Of a DNA stretch of 64,000 nt, positions 17,864-26,015 are shown one piece after another. The notes below the pieces were generated by a model. That model saw only the letters and a program-made list of their open reading frames with translations. It did no database searches and had not been told where the DNA came from. The stretch is taken from positions 558,001-622,000 of the forward strand of contig NZ_JADWOX010000002.1 in NCBI RefSeq assembly GCF_016135805.1. The letters are read 5' to 3'. Position numbers and translations under genes: made by a program. The stretch's first letter is position 1; the number at the start of each line of letters is the position of its first letter. Origin of the DNA: Caulobacter hibisci (GTDB lineage: Bacteria > Pseudomonadota > Alphaproteobacteria > Caulobacterales > Caulobacteraceae).

Positions 17864-18409
17864 CTACTTCTTCTTCCCCGCCTTGTAGGCCTTCACCGCC
17901 TCCATGGTCTGGGTCACGTGGCCCTGGAAGTTCAGGTCGCTATAAGCCAGCAGCACCTTGCCGCCCGGCGCGATGACGTAGGAGGTGCGGTTGGACATGG
18001 TGTCCTTCAGCGGCAGCTTGACGTCGTAGTCCTTGATCAGGGCCGGGCTGGCGGCGGCCACGGCGAACTTGTCGCGGCAGTGCTCCTTCGAGAACTCCTT
18101 GATCCGGTCGACATTGCCGCCGGTGACGCCGATCACCGTCGCGCCCAGCTTTTCGAACTCGGGCGTGGCCTCGGCGAACTCGTGGGCCTCGGCCGTGCAG
18201 CCCGAGGTGTAGGCGGCCGGGAAGAAATACAGCACCACCGGGCCCTTCTTCAGCGCCTTGCTCAGCTTGAACTCGAAGTCCTTGCCGGCCAGGGCCGCCG
18301 GGGCGGTGAAGTCGGGGGCCTTGTCGCCGGGCTTCAGCGCCGCCAGGGCGGGGGCGGCGGCCAGCAGGCCGAAAGCAGCCAGCGAGGCGGCGAGGGCGAG
18401 GCGTTTCAT
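17864..18409 (-). CDS. Periplasmic peroxiredoxin (AhpC/TSA family)
   Basis: This 181-residue protein should reduce peroxides in the periplasm. A signal peptide (residues 1-23, ending APALA) precedes a thioredoxin-like peroxiredoxin fold. The peroxidatic cysteine is in FFPAAYTSGCTAEAHEF near residue 70, with the nearby Thr of the PxxxT/SxxC motif replaced in spacing as in BCP-type enzymes. A second cysteine (EHC) near 111 could resolve it. The start is the ATG at 18407-18409, preceded by GGAG; the frame runs on upstream without homology. Confidence 0.85.
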   Translation of the reverse strand: MKRLALAASLAAFGLLAAAPALAALKPGDKAPDFTAPAALAGKDFEFKLSKALKKGPVVLYFFPAAYTSGCTAEAHEFAEATPEFEKLGATVIGVTGGNVDRIKEFSKEHCRDKFAVAAASPALIKDYDVKLPLKDTMSNRTSYVIAPGGKVLLAYSDLNFQGHVTQTMEAVKAYKAGKKK

Positions 18410-18613
18410 CTTGGCGACTCCGATAGGGCGGGGGAAGAGCGGTGCGCGTTCAGATACGGAACGGCGAGCAATGTGGACGCGCCCCAACGGAAAGCAAGCG
18501 ACGGCCCTTAGGGAAAGCAAGCGGGGGCAAAACGTCGGTCCGGCTTGCCCAGGCCTTGGGTTTCCCCTAACCCTCCGCCCCCAAGACATTGAATTACAGA
18601 GGAGCGGGCCGCC

Positions 18614-19558
18614 ATGAGCATCGCCTTCATCTTCCCGGGGCAGGGCAGCCAATCGGTCGGCATGGGCGTCGAGCTGGCGGAGGCCTTCGCGTCCGCCCGC
18701 GAGGTGTTCCAGGAGGTCGACGACGCCCTGGGCCAGAAACTCTCCCAGCTGATGCGCGAAGGTCCGGAGGGTGATCTCACCCTGACCGAGAACGCCCAGC
18801 CGGCCCTGATGGCCGTCAGCCTGGCCGTGACCCGCACCCTCGAGAAGGAGTTCGGGATCGGCATCGAGCGCGCCGCATTCGTGGCTGGCCACAGCCTCGG
18901 CGAATATTCGGCCCTGGCCGCCGCCGGCGCCATCAGCCTGACCGACACCGCGCGCCTGCTGAAGCTGCGCGGCCAGGCCATGCAGCGCGCCGTGCCGGTG
19001 GGCGAGGGCGCCATGGCCTCGCTGATCGGTCCCAAGACCGATCTCGCTTTGGCCGAAGCGGCCGCCGCCGCCGGCTCGGAAGTCGGCGTCTGCGTCGTCG
19101 CCAACGACAACAACAACGGCAATGTCGTGATCTCCGGCGCCAAGGCCGCGGTCGACAAGGCCATCGAGAAGGCCAAGGAACTGGGCGCCCGCGCCATTCC
19201 GCTGAACGTCTCGGCCCCGTTCCACTGCCCGCTGATGCAGCCGGCCGCCGACGAGATGGCCGCCGCCCTGGCCGTGACCACCATCCTGGCCCCCAGGGCC
19301 CCGCTGCTGGCCAACGTCACCGCATCGCCGGTCCATGATCCGGACGTCATCCGCAAGCTGCTGGTCGAGCAGGTCACCGGCCGCGTCCGCTGGCGCGAGA
19401 GCATGACCTGGCTGGCCGGCGAGGGCGGCGTCACCCGCTTCGCCGAGGCCGGCGCCGGCAAGGTGCTGTCGGGCATGGCCAAGCGCATCGCCCCGGACGC
19501 CGAGGCGACCCCGCTCAACAGCCCGGCCGACCTCGAAGCCTTCGCCAACTCGCTCTGA
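18614..19558 (+). CDS. fabD: Malonyl-CoA:ACP transacylase
   Basis: FabD loads malonyl groups onto ACP for fatty acid synthesis. The 314-residue protein starts IAFIFPGQGSQ and has the nucleophile S94 in GHSLGEYSALAAAGA. The catalytic His is in VSAPFHCPLM near residue 201. A GAGGAG ribosome site precedes the ATG by 9 bases. It is the first gene of the fabD-fabG-acpP-fabF cluster. A long REP element separates it from fabG. Confidence 0.97.
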   Translation: MSIAFIFPGQGSQSVGMGVELAEAFASAREVFQEVDDALGQKLSQLMREGPEGDLTLTENAQPALMAVSLAVTRTLEKEFGIGIERAAFVAGHSLGEYSALAAAGAISLTDTARLLKLRGQAMQRAVPVGEGAMASLIGPKTDLALAEAAAAAGSEVGVCVVANDNNNGNVVISGAKAAVDKAIEKAKELGARAIPLNVSAPFHCPLMQPAADEMAAALAVTTILAPRAPLLANVTASPVHDPDVIRKLLVEQVTGRVRWRESMTWLAGEGGVTRFAEAGAGKVLSGMAKRIAPDAEATPLNSPADLEAFANSL

Positions 19559-19590
19559 AGGCGTCGCTCTGATCTTCCGCCTTGCCACGT

Positions 19591-19680
19591 CCTTATCCTT
19601 CGACAAGCTCAGGATGAGGACGACCGGCGCGGCGATCCGTTTGAAAACCTCATCCTGAGCTTGTCGAAGGACGAGGTTTT
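19591..19680. repeat. Long palindromic repeat, copy 1 (between fabD and fabG)
   Basis: Two perfectly inverted 24-base arms (19596-19619 and 19648-19671) share the core CTTCGACAAGCTCAGGAT and are spaced by 28 bases. The second arm is framed by AAAACCTC and GAGGTTTT. It is one of four related elements in the window (also near 24966, 26912 and 56265). Its place between two co-directional fab genes suggests a role in transcript processing or stability. Confidence 0.9.
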
Positions 19681-19713
19681 CGCGCTCAATCCCTCCGAAA
19701 CGGAGAACGAAAA

Positions 19714-20454
19714 ATGTTCGACCTCACCGGCAAGACCGCCCTCGTCACCGGCGCCACCGGCGGCATCGGCGGCGCCATCGCCCGGGCCCTGCACGGCCAG
19801 GGCGCCCACGTCGTGCTCTCGGGCACCCGCGAATCGGCCCTGACCGAACTGAAGACCGAGCTGGGCGAGCGCGCCTCGTTCGTCGTGGCGAATCTGTCGG
19901 ACGCCGCACAGGTCGACGGCCTGGTCGCCAAGGCCGAGGAAGCCGCCGGCGCCCCGCTCGACATCGTCATCGCCAACGCCGGCATTACCCGCGACGGCCT
20001 GATCGTGCGGATGAAGGACGAGGACTGGGAAACCGTCATCAAGGTGAACCTGGAAGGCTACTTCCGCCTGGCCCGCGCCGCCGCCAAGGGCATGATGAAG
20101 CGCCGCGCCGGCCGCATCATCGGCATCACCTCGGTGGTGGGCGTCACCGGTAACCCCGGCCAGACCAACTACGCGGCCTCCAAGGCCGGAATGATCGGGT
20201 TTTCCAAGGCCTTGGCCCAGGAACTGGCCAGCCGCGGCGTGACCGTCAACTGCGTCGCCCCCGGCTTCATCGCCAGCCCGATGACCGACTCCCTGAACGA
20301 CGCCCAGAAGGCCGGCATCCTGTCGACCATTCCGGCCGGAAAGCTGGGCGAAGGGAGCGATATCGCCGCCGCCTGCGTTTACCTGGCCAGCGATCAAGGT
20401 GGTTACGTCACCGGTCAGACCTTGCACGTCAACGGCGGCATGGCCATGATCTAG
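19714..20454 (+). CDS. fabG: 3-oxoacyl-ACP reductase
   Basis: FabG reduces 3-ketoacyl-ACP with NADPH in each elongation cycle. The 246-residue SDR has cofactor motif TGATGGIG (12-19), NAG at 88-90, and the catalytic set S140, Y153, K157 in GQTNYAASKAG. It ends with VTGQTLHVNGGMAMI, the conserved FabG C-terminus. It lies in the fab cluster, 155 bp after fabD. Confidence 0.96.
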   Translation: MFDLTGKTALVTGATGGIGGAIARALHGQGAHVVLSGTRESALTELKTELGERASFVVANLSDAAQVDGLVAKAEEAAGAPLDIVIANAGITRDGLIVRMKDEDWETVIKVNLEGYFRLARAAAKGMMKRRAGRIIGITSVVGVTGNPGQTNYAASKAGMIGFSKALAQELASRGVTVNCVAPGFIASPMTDSLNDAQKAGILSTIPAGKLGEGSDIAAACVYLASDQGGYVTGQTLHVNGGMAMI

Positions 20455-20614
20455 GCGAACGCCGCCTTGGGCTTTAAATGGCCCCGCTTCTTCGCGGCTG
20501 ACCCGCTGGTCACCCGAAAAGGAACGTGATAGGCGGTGACCCGACATCTCGCGGACGGCGAATATTTTCAGCCGGTCGTGGGGTAAACAGATATCAAAAC
20601 GAGGGACTAACAGA

Positions 20615-20854
20615 ATGTCCGACATTCTCGAGCGCGTGCGTAAGATCGTCATCGAACACCTGGATGCCGATCCCGAGAAGGTCACCGAGAAGGCTAGCTT
20701 CATCGACGACCTGGGCGCCGACAGCCTCGACAACGTCGAGCTGGTCATGGCGTTCGAAGAAGAATTCGACATCGAAATTCCGGACGACGCGGCTGAGCAC
20801 ATCCAGACGGTTGGCGACGCCGTGAAGTTCATCACGGAAAAGACCGGCGCCTAA
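20615..20854 (+). CDS. acpP: Acyl carrier protein
   Basis: ACP carries growing acyl chains on a phosphopantetheine arm. The 79 residues are very acidic, with the attachment serine S37 in [21 protein letters not shown]. The length and sequence are fully typical. It has its own 160-bp upstream region after fabG, with an AGGGACTAAC leader, so it may have a separate strong promoter as is usual for acpP. A strong terminator follows. Confidence 0.98.
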   Translation: MSDILERVRKIVIEHLDADPEKVTEKASFIDDLGADSLDNVELVMAFEEEFDIEIPDDAAEHIQTVGDAVKFITEKTGA

Positions 20855-20896
20855 GGGCGTCGGGTTCGTACCCTCACGGGCGAACAGGACTATCAG

Positions 20897-20941
20897 CCGC
20901 CGCGCAGCACGGGCTCTTGCCATCGTGCGCGCGGCGGTTTT
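20897..20941 (+). terminator. Rho-independent terminator after acpP
   Basis: A 9-bp GC-only outer stem (20897-20905 with 20929-20937) encloses an inner GCACG/CGTGC stem and is followed by TTTT. It lies 43 bp past the acpP stop, so it allows acpP to be expressed as a short separate transcript with partial read-through to fabF. Confidence 0.88.
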
Positions 20942-21030
20942 CGTATGTGGCCAAGATTCGCGCCGCAACCGGCCGATAGGGGTTAGCCTTATCGTCCGAG
21001 AACGGTGCGTCGGAAGGTTGGGAGCAATCC

Positions 21031-22311
21031 ATGCGTAGAGTCGTCGTCACCGGGCTGGGCCTGCTGACTCCTCTGGGCCAGGGCGTCGAGACGTCCTGGA
21101 AGAACATCCTGGCCGGCAAGTCCGGCGCGGGCCGCATCACGGCTTTCGATCCGACCGACTATGCCTGCCAGGTCGCCTGCGAAGTGCCGCGGGTCGACGG
21201 TCGCGGCGGCGGCGGTCCGGATGTCGAGGGTTCGTTCGACCCCGACCAGACCATGAGCCCGCGCGATCAGAAGCGCGTGGACGACTTCATCCTCTACGGC
21301 ATCGCCGCGGCGGACGAGGCGGTGAAGGATTCGGGCTGGGTGCCGGAAACCGACGAGCAGAAGTGGCGCACGGGCGTCATCCTCGGCTCGGGCATCGGCG
21401 GCCTGTCGACGATCGCCGACACCGCCCTGGAGCTGGAAGCCAAGGGCCCGCGCCGCGTCAGCCCGTTCTTCATCTCCTCGGCCCTGATCAACCTGATCTC
21501 GGGCCAGGTCTCGATCCGCTACGGCTTCAAGGGCCCCAACCACGCCGTGGTCACGGCCTGCGCCACCGGCGCCCACGCCATCGGCGACGCCGCCCGCCTG
21601 ATCAAGTACGGCGACGCCGACGTGATGGTGGCCGGCGGCGCGGAAGCGGCCGTCTGCAAGATCGGCATCGCCGGCTTCATCGCCTGCCGCGCCGTCGCCA
21701 CGGCCTATAACGACACCCCCGAAAAGGCCTCGCGTCCCTACGACAAGGACCGCGACGGCTTCGTCATGGGCGAGGGCGCCGGCGCCGTCGTGCTCGAGGA
21801 GTACGAGCACGCAAAGGCCCGTGGGGCCAAGATCTACGCCGAAGTGGTCGGCTACGGCCTGTCGGGCGACGCCTATCACATCACCGCCCCGGCCGAGGAC
21901 GGCGAAGGCGGCGGCCGCGCCCTGGCGGCGGCGGTCAAGGACGCGGGCCTCCAGCCCTCGGACATCGACTACATCAACGCCCACGGCACCTCGACCATGG
22001 CCGACGGCCTGGAAGCCGGCGCCGTGGCCCGGTTCCTCGGCGATCACGCCAAGAACGTGGTGATGTCCTCGACCAAGTCGATGACCGGCCACCTGCTGGG
22101 CGCGGCCGGCGCGATCGAGTCGATCTTCTCGATCCTGGCCATCCGCGACCAGATTTGCCCGCCGACCATCAACCTCGACAATCCCGACGTCGACGTGCCG
22201 ATGAACCTGGCGCCCAACAAGGCCGTGCCGAAGAAGATCGACGTGGCGGTATCCAACAGCTTCGGCTTCGGCGGCACCAACGCCTCCGTCGTGTTCCGTA
22301 AAGTCTCGTGA
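21031..22311 (+). CDS. fabF: 3-oxoacyl-ACP synthase II
   Basis: FabF condenses malonyl-ACP with acyl-ACP. The 426-residue thiolase-fold enzyme has the nucleophile C177 in [13 protein letters not shown], the first His in NAHGTST and the second in [12 protein letters not shown]. The C-terminus is [18 protein letters not shown]. It follows the acpP terminator and precedes mltG. Its stop codon lies inside a 14-bp tandem duplication. Confidence 0.97.
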   Translation: MRRVVVTGLGLLTPLGQGVETSWKNILAGKSGAGRITAFDPTDYACQVACEVPRVDGRGGGGPDVEGSFDPDQTMSPRDQKRVDDFILYGIAAADEAVKDSGWVPETDEQKWRTGVILGSGIGGLSTIADTALELEAKGPRRVSPFFISSALINLISGQVSIRYGFKGPNHAVVTACATGAHAIGDAARLIKYGDADVMVAGGAEAAVCKIGIAGFIACRAVATAYNDTPEKASRPYDKDRDGFVMGEGAGAVVLEEYEHAKARGAKIYAEVVGYGLSGDAYHITAPAEDGEGGGRALAAAVKDAGLQPSDIDYINAHGTSTMADGLEAGAVARFLGDHAKNVVMSSTKSMTGHLLGAAGAIESIFSILAIRDQICPPTINLDNPDVDVPMNLAPNKAVPKKIDVAVSNSFGFGGTNASVVFRKVS

Positions 22312-22328
22312 GCCAAGTCTCGTGAGCA
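22301..22328 (+). repeat. 14-bp tandem duplication at the fabF/mltG junction
   Basis: The 13-base string AAGTCTCGTGAGC occurs at 22301-22313 and again at 22315-22327. The first copy holds the fabF stop codon (TGA 22309-22311) and an overlapping GTG at 22308. The second holds the GTG used as the mltG start (22322). The ancestral arrangement was probably a GTGA stop/start overlap that a slippage event duplicated. Confidence 0.75.
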
Positions 22329-23416
22329 AGGCCCCGCGTCCGCAGAAGAAGGCTCCGGCGTCCAAGCGGGCGTCGGGCGCCCGTAAACGGGAAACCGCGA
22401 CCCTGGGGCGTCGCCTGGCCGCCATGGCCGGCGGCGGCCTGGTGGTCGCCGCGGTCGCGGCGCTCGTCGTCGCCGGCGGGGCCGTCTGGGTCTATGGCGG
22501 GCCCGGCCCCAAGGCCAAGAACGGCGAATACACCTCGGTGGTCCTGCGTCGCGGGGCCAGCGTCTCCGAGATCGCCGGCGCGCTGGAAGCGGGCGGGGCG
22601 ATCCGCTCCTCGTCGCTGTTCCTGACCGCCTCGCAGATCACCGGCGCGGCCCGCAGGCTGAAGGCCGGCGAATACGAATTCCCCACCGGCGCCTCGCTCT
22701 CCACCGTCCTGGCCATGGTCCGCGACGGCAAGGTGGTGCGCCACCAGGTCACCGTGCCCGAGGGCGTGACCTCCGAGATGGTCGTCGAGATCCTGCAGCG
22801 CTCCGACGTGCTGGTCGGCGACGTGCCCACCCCGCCGGAAGGCGCCGTCCTGCCCGAGACCTATCAGGTCGAGCGCGGCGAGGAGCGGGCCGCCGTCCTG
22901 CAGCGGATGATGGACGACCGCGACAAGGTGCTGAACGCCCTCTGGGCCGACCGCGAGCAGGGCCTGCCGTTCCAGACCAAGGACGAGGCCGTCACCCTGG
23001 CCTCGATCGTCGAGAAGGAGACGGGCCTGGCCAGCGAGCGTCCGCGCGTCGCGGCCCTGTTCATCAACCGCCTGCGCATCGGCATGCGGCTGGATACCGA
23101 TCCCACCGTGATCTACGGCATCACCCGCGGCCGGCCCCTGGGCCGGGGCCTGCGCCGGTCGGAGCTGGACACGGTCACGCCCTACAACACCTACAAGATC
23201 CCCGGCCTGCCGCCGACGCCGATCGCCAATCCGGGCCGCGCGGCCCTGGCGGCGGTGATGAACCCGCCCAAGACCGACGAGCTCTATTTCGTCGCCGACG
23301 GCACCGGCGGCCACGTCTTCGCCAAGACCTACGAAGAGCACGAGCGCAACGTCGCCCAGTGGCGCAAGATCGAGCGCCAGGCCAAGACCACGGCGCCGCC
23401 GTCGGCGGGAGACTGA
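22322..23416 (+). CDS. mltG: Endolytic murein transglycosylase MltG (YceG-like)
   Basis: MltG cuts nascent peptidoglycan strands and sets their length. The 364-residue protein has a Lys/Arg-rich cytoplasmic start, one membrane helix (about 34-58), a LysM-like region, and the YceG catalytic domain. The catalytic Glu lies in ASIVEKETG near residue 222. The start is GTG at 22322; it is the first start in this frame after the fabF stop. It sits between fabF and yicC, as in many alphaproteobacteria. Confidence 0.94.
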   Translation: MSKAPRPQKKAPASKRASGARKRETATLGRRLAAMAGGGLVVAAVAALVVAGGAVWVYGGPGPKAKNGEYTSVVLRRGASVSEIAGALEAGGAIRSSSLFLTASQITGAARRLKAGEYEFPTGASLSTVLAMVRDGKVVRHQVTVPEGVTSEMVVEILQRSDVLVGDVPTPPEGAVLPETYQVERGEERAAVLQRMMDDRDKVLNALWADREQGLPFQTKDEAVTLASIVEKETGLASERPRVAALFINRLRIGMRLDTDPTVIYGITRGRPLGRGLRRSELDTVTPYNTYKIPGLPPTPIANPGRAALAAVMNPPKTDELYFVADGTGGHVFAKTYEEHERNVAQWRKIERQAKTTAPPSAGD

Positions 23417-23420
23417 TCGC

Positions 23421-24302
23421 ATGGCGCTTTCGGGCATGACAGGTTTCGCGCGCGTCGAAGGCGCCCTGGGCGACTGGAGCTGGGCCGTCGAGGCCCGCAG
23501 CGTCAACGGCCGCAACCTCGAGACCCGCTTCCGCGGCCCGCCGGGCCTGGACAGCCTCGACCGCGCCGCCCGTGACGGGGCGCAGGCCCGCTTCCAGCGC
23601 GGCCAGCTGACCGTCAACGTCCAGGCTCGCAAGGCCGAGGCCGCCGCCGCCCCGCAGGTCAATGTCGAGGTGCTGGAGCGCTATCTGAAGGCCGGCAGCC
23701 CCTATGTCGCCACCGGCATGGTCGCCAAGCCCAGCCTCGACGGCCTGCTGGCCCTACGCGGGGTCATCGAGGTCCGCGAGGACGACGAGGATGCCGACGC
23801 CCGCGCCGCCCTCGAGGCCGCCATGGCCGCCAGCCTGCACCAGGCCCTCGACGGCCTGAAGGCCGCGCGCCAGGAGGAGGGGGCTTCGCTCGCCCCGGTG
23901 CTGGCCGGTCTGGTCGACCGCATCGAGACCCTCACGAGCCTCGCCGCCGCCGAGGCCGAGGGCCAGCCGGCCATCCTCAAGCAGCGCTTCGAGCGCCGCA
24001 TGGCCGAGCTGCTGGGCGAAAGCGCCTCGCCCGACCGCATCCTGCAGGAAGCCGCCGCCCTGGCGGTCAAGGCCGACGTCCGCGAGGAGCTCGACCGTCT
24101 GGCCGGCCACGTCGCCGCCGCCCGCACCCTGCTGGCCAGCGACACCGCCTCGGGCCGCCGCCTCGACTTCCTGTCCCAGGAATTCATGCGCGAGGCCAAC
24201 ACCCTCTGCAGCAAGTCGGCGCTGACCGCGCTGACCGCCCACGGCCTGGAACTCAAGGCCACGATCGAACAGTTTCGCGAACAGGTTCAGAATGTCGAAT
24301 AA
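23421..24302 (+). CDS. yicC: YicC family endoribonuclease-like protein
   Basis: This 293-residue protein fits the YicC/YloC family: N-terminal domain MALSGMTGFARVEGALGDWSWAVEARSVNGRNLE and C-terminal DUF1732 domain with RLDFLSQEFMREANTLCSKS. Some family members are reported endoribonucleases. The start is 5 bp after the mltG stop, and the end overlaps gmk by 11 bp, a tightly packed operon. Confidence 0.95.
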   Translation: MALSGMTGFARVEGALGDWSWAVEARSVNGRNLETRFRGPPGLDSLDRAARDGAQARFQRGQLTVNVQARKAEAAAAPQVNVEVLERYLKAGSPYVATGMVAKPSLDGLLALRGVIEVREDDEDADARAALEAAMAASLHQALDGLKAARQEEGASLAPVLAGLVDRIETLTSLAAAEAEGQPAILKQRFERRMAELLGESASPDRILQEAAALAVKADVREELDRLAGHVAAARTLLASDTASGRRLDFLSQEFMREANTLCSKSALTALTAHGLELKATIEQFREQVQNVE

Positions 24303-24948
24303 CCCGGCCGACAAGAGCGGGCGCAAGCACCGCGGCCTCCTGCTGATGGTCGTGGCCCCCTCGGGCGTCGGCAAGACCTCGCTGACCCGCCGCCTGGTGG
24401 CCGACCATGGCGACCTGCACCTGTCGATCAGCGCCACCACCCGCGAGCCGCGCCCCGGCGAGCACGACGGCCGCGACTACCACTTCGTCTCCAAGGACAA
24501 GTTCAAGGCGATGATCGAGGAAGACGCCTTCTTCGAGTGGGCCGAGGTCTACGGCAACTACTACGGCAGCCCCAAGGCCCCGATCCTGGAGGCGCTGGAG
24601 CGCGGCGAGAGCGTGCTGTTCGACATCGACTTCCAGGGCGCCATGAAGGTGCACACCCAGGCCGGCCCCGACAGCGTGCTGGTCTACATCCTGCCGCCGT
24701 CCCTGGCCGAGATGAGCCGCCGCCTGCACGCTCGCAGCCAGGACAGCGAAGAGGTCATCGCCCGCCGCCTGTCGCGCGCCAAGGACGAGGTCGCCGCCTG
24801 GGAAGAGTTCGACTACGTCGTGCTCAACGACGACTTCGACAAGGCCTATGCGGACCTGGCCCACATCTACCACGCCGAACGCCACAAGCGCGCCCGCAAC
24901 CCGTGGATCGGGGATCTGGTGCAGGACCTGCTGGGCGAGGAGATCTGA
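24292..24948 (+). CDS. gmk: Guanylate kinase
   Basis: Gmk phosphorylates GMP to GDP. The 218-residue protein has the P-loop APSGVGKTS (22-30) and the GMP-binding stretch ISATTREPRPGEHDGRDYHFVS. The DIDFQGA motif follows near residue 110. A ten-residue basic leader precedes the core. It overlaps the end of yicC and ends the fab-mltG-yicC-gmk group before a long palindromic repeat that probably terminates transcription. Confidence 0.97.
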   Translation: MSNNPADKSGRKHRGLLLMVVAPSGVGKTSLTRRLVADHGDLHLSISATTREPRPGEHDGRDYHFVSKDKFKAMIEEDAFFEWAEVYGNYYGSPKAPILEALERGESVLFDIDFQGAMKVHTQAGPDSVLVYILPPSLAEMSRRLHARSQDSEEVIARRLSRAKDEVAAWEEFDYVVLNDDFDKAYADLAHIYHAERHKRARNPWIGDLVQDLLGEEI

Positions 24949-24965
24949 GCGGGATCACTGCGTGA

Positions 24966-25056
24966 TCCTCGTCCTTCGACAGGCTCAGGATGAGGGTCAA
25001 GGACGGGCTGGACGCTAAGAAAACCTCACCCTGAGCTTGTCGAAGGGCGAGGTTTT
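24966..25056. repeat. Long palindromic repeat, copy 2 (between gmk and a response regulator)
   Basis: The arms at 24966-24995 and 25020-25056 are inverted, with core CTTCGACAGGCTCAGGAT and its partner. The second arm begins AAAACCTC and ends GAGGTTTT. It lies between convergent genes and could act as a bidirectional terminator. Confidence 0.88.
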
Positions 25057-25066
25057 AGCCCCCCAC

Positions 25067-25465
25067 TCAGTAGTGGAAGCTGCCGCTCTCGCGCGGCTGG
25101 ATCAGCTCGCGGGCCCGCATGACGATCTGCACGGCGGTGAAGGGCTTCATCATGTAGGTGGTGGCCCCGGCGCTCATCGCCTCGACCACGCGGTCCAGGC
25201 GCCGCTCGCCGGTCATGATCACCACCGGCACCTCGCGGCCCCAGTCGCTGACCCGCAGCCGCCGCAGCACCTCGATCCCCGTCTCGCCCGGCATGCGCAC
25301 GTCGAGGAAGACGATCGCCGGCTTGCGGTCCTGCACGTCGGTCAGCAGGCTCTGGGCGCCTTCGGCCGTCTGGACGTCGAAGCCGCCATCGATCAGCGCG
25401 CCGGCCACGAACTCCAGCATCAGAGTGTCGTCGTCGATCACCAGGGCCAGGGGACGGGACGTCAT
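25067..25465 (-). CDS. Single-domain response regulator (CheY-like)
   Basis: This 132-residue protein is a receiver domain alone. The acidic pocket is in LVIDDDTLM, the phospho-acceptor Asp in IVFLDVRMPG near residue 55, with Thr in VIMTGER and Lys in YMMKPF. It has no DNA-binding or enzymatic output, so it should act by protein contact. A related receiver gene lies 22 bp upstream on the same strand. No cognate kinase is next to it. Confidence 0.9.
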   Translation of the reverse strand: MTSRPLALVIDDDTLMLEFVAGALIDGGFDVQTAEGAQSLLTDVQDRKPAIVFLDVRMPGETGIEVLRRLRVSDWGREVPVVIMTGERRLDRVVEAMSAGATTYMMKPFTAVQIVMRARELIQPRESGSFHY

Positions 25466-25487
25466 GCGGGGTCTCCGTACGCGCGCG

Positions 25488-25898
25488 TCACAACCAGACG
25501 CGAGACTGGTTCTTGGTCGCCGCGCGCACCCTTTGCAACAGGTCGTCGGCGGAAAACGGCTTGAGCACGTAGCCGACCGCCCCGGCTTCCATGGCGGCCT
25601 TGACGTTGGCGCCGGCCGCCGAGGCGGTGATCATGATCGCCGGCACGTCCTTGAGCCGCTTTTCGGCCCTCAGACGGCGCAGCAGGGTCAGGCCGTTGAT
25701 CTCGGGCAGGCCGACGTCGAGCAGGAAGACGTGCGGCGGACGGCGGATGGCGGCGGCCAGGGCGTCTTCGGCGTTGTGGGCCACCTCGACGGCGAAGCCG
25801 TCCATCTCCAGCCGAAACCGGACGAATTCGGTCACCAACGGGTCGTCGTCGACCACCAGGACCGGGTGCTGCTGCTCGGGCGAGGCCTGCATGACCAA
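25488..25898 (-). CDS. Single-domain response regulator (CheY-like)
   Basis: This 136-residue receiver protein has the acidic pair in LVVDDDPLV, the phospho-acceptor Asp in VFLLDVGLPE near residue 60, ITAS for the switch Thr/Ser, and the Lys in YVLKPF. It is visibly related to the downstream gene along its full length, which points to a tandem duplication. There is no output domain. It lies downstream of rsmA, separated by a large palindrome. Confidence 0.9.
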   Translation of the reverse strand: MVMQASPEQQHPVLVVDDDPLVTEFVRFRLEMDGFAVEVAHNAEDALAAAIRRPPHVFLLDVGLPEINGLTLLRRLRAEKRLKDVPAIMITASAAGANVKAAMEAGAVGYVLKPFSADDLLQRVRAATKNQSRVWL

Positions 25899-25960
25899 AT
25901 GATTCCTCCGCCGGAGCAGAATGGCAAGCGCCGGCTCAGGCGGCGGCGATCAGGGCGCCG

Positions 25961-26009
25961 GAGCGCGCCAGGGTTAGGTGTTGAGCGGCTAACCCGCCCG
26001 GGCGCGCTC
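25961..26009 (-). terminator. Two-tier hairpin downstream of rsmA
   Basis: A 9-bp outer stem (25961-25969 with 26001-26009) and a 7-bp inner stem GGGTTAG/CTAACCC (25971-25977 with 25989-25995) form a large hairpin with a one-sided bulge. It starts 7 bp after the rsmA stop. It has no U-tract, but the position fits a terminator for the lpt-surA-pdxA-rsmA transcript. Confidence 0.6.
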
Positions 26010-26015
26010 TAACAC

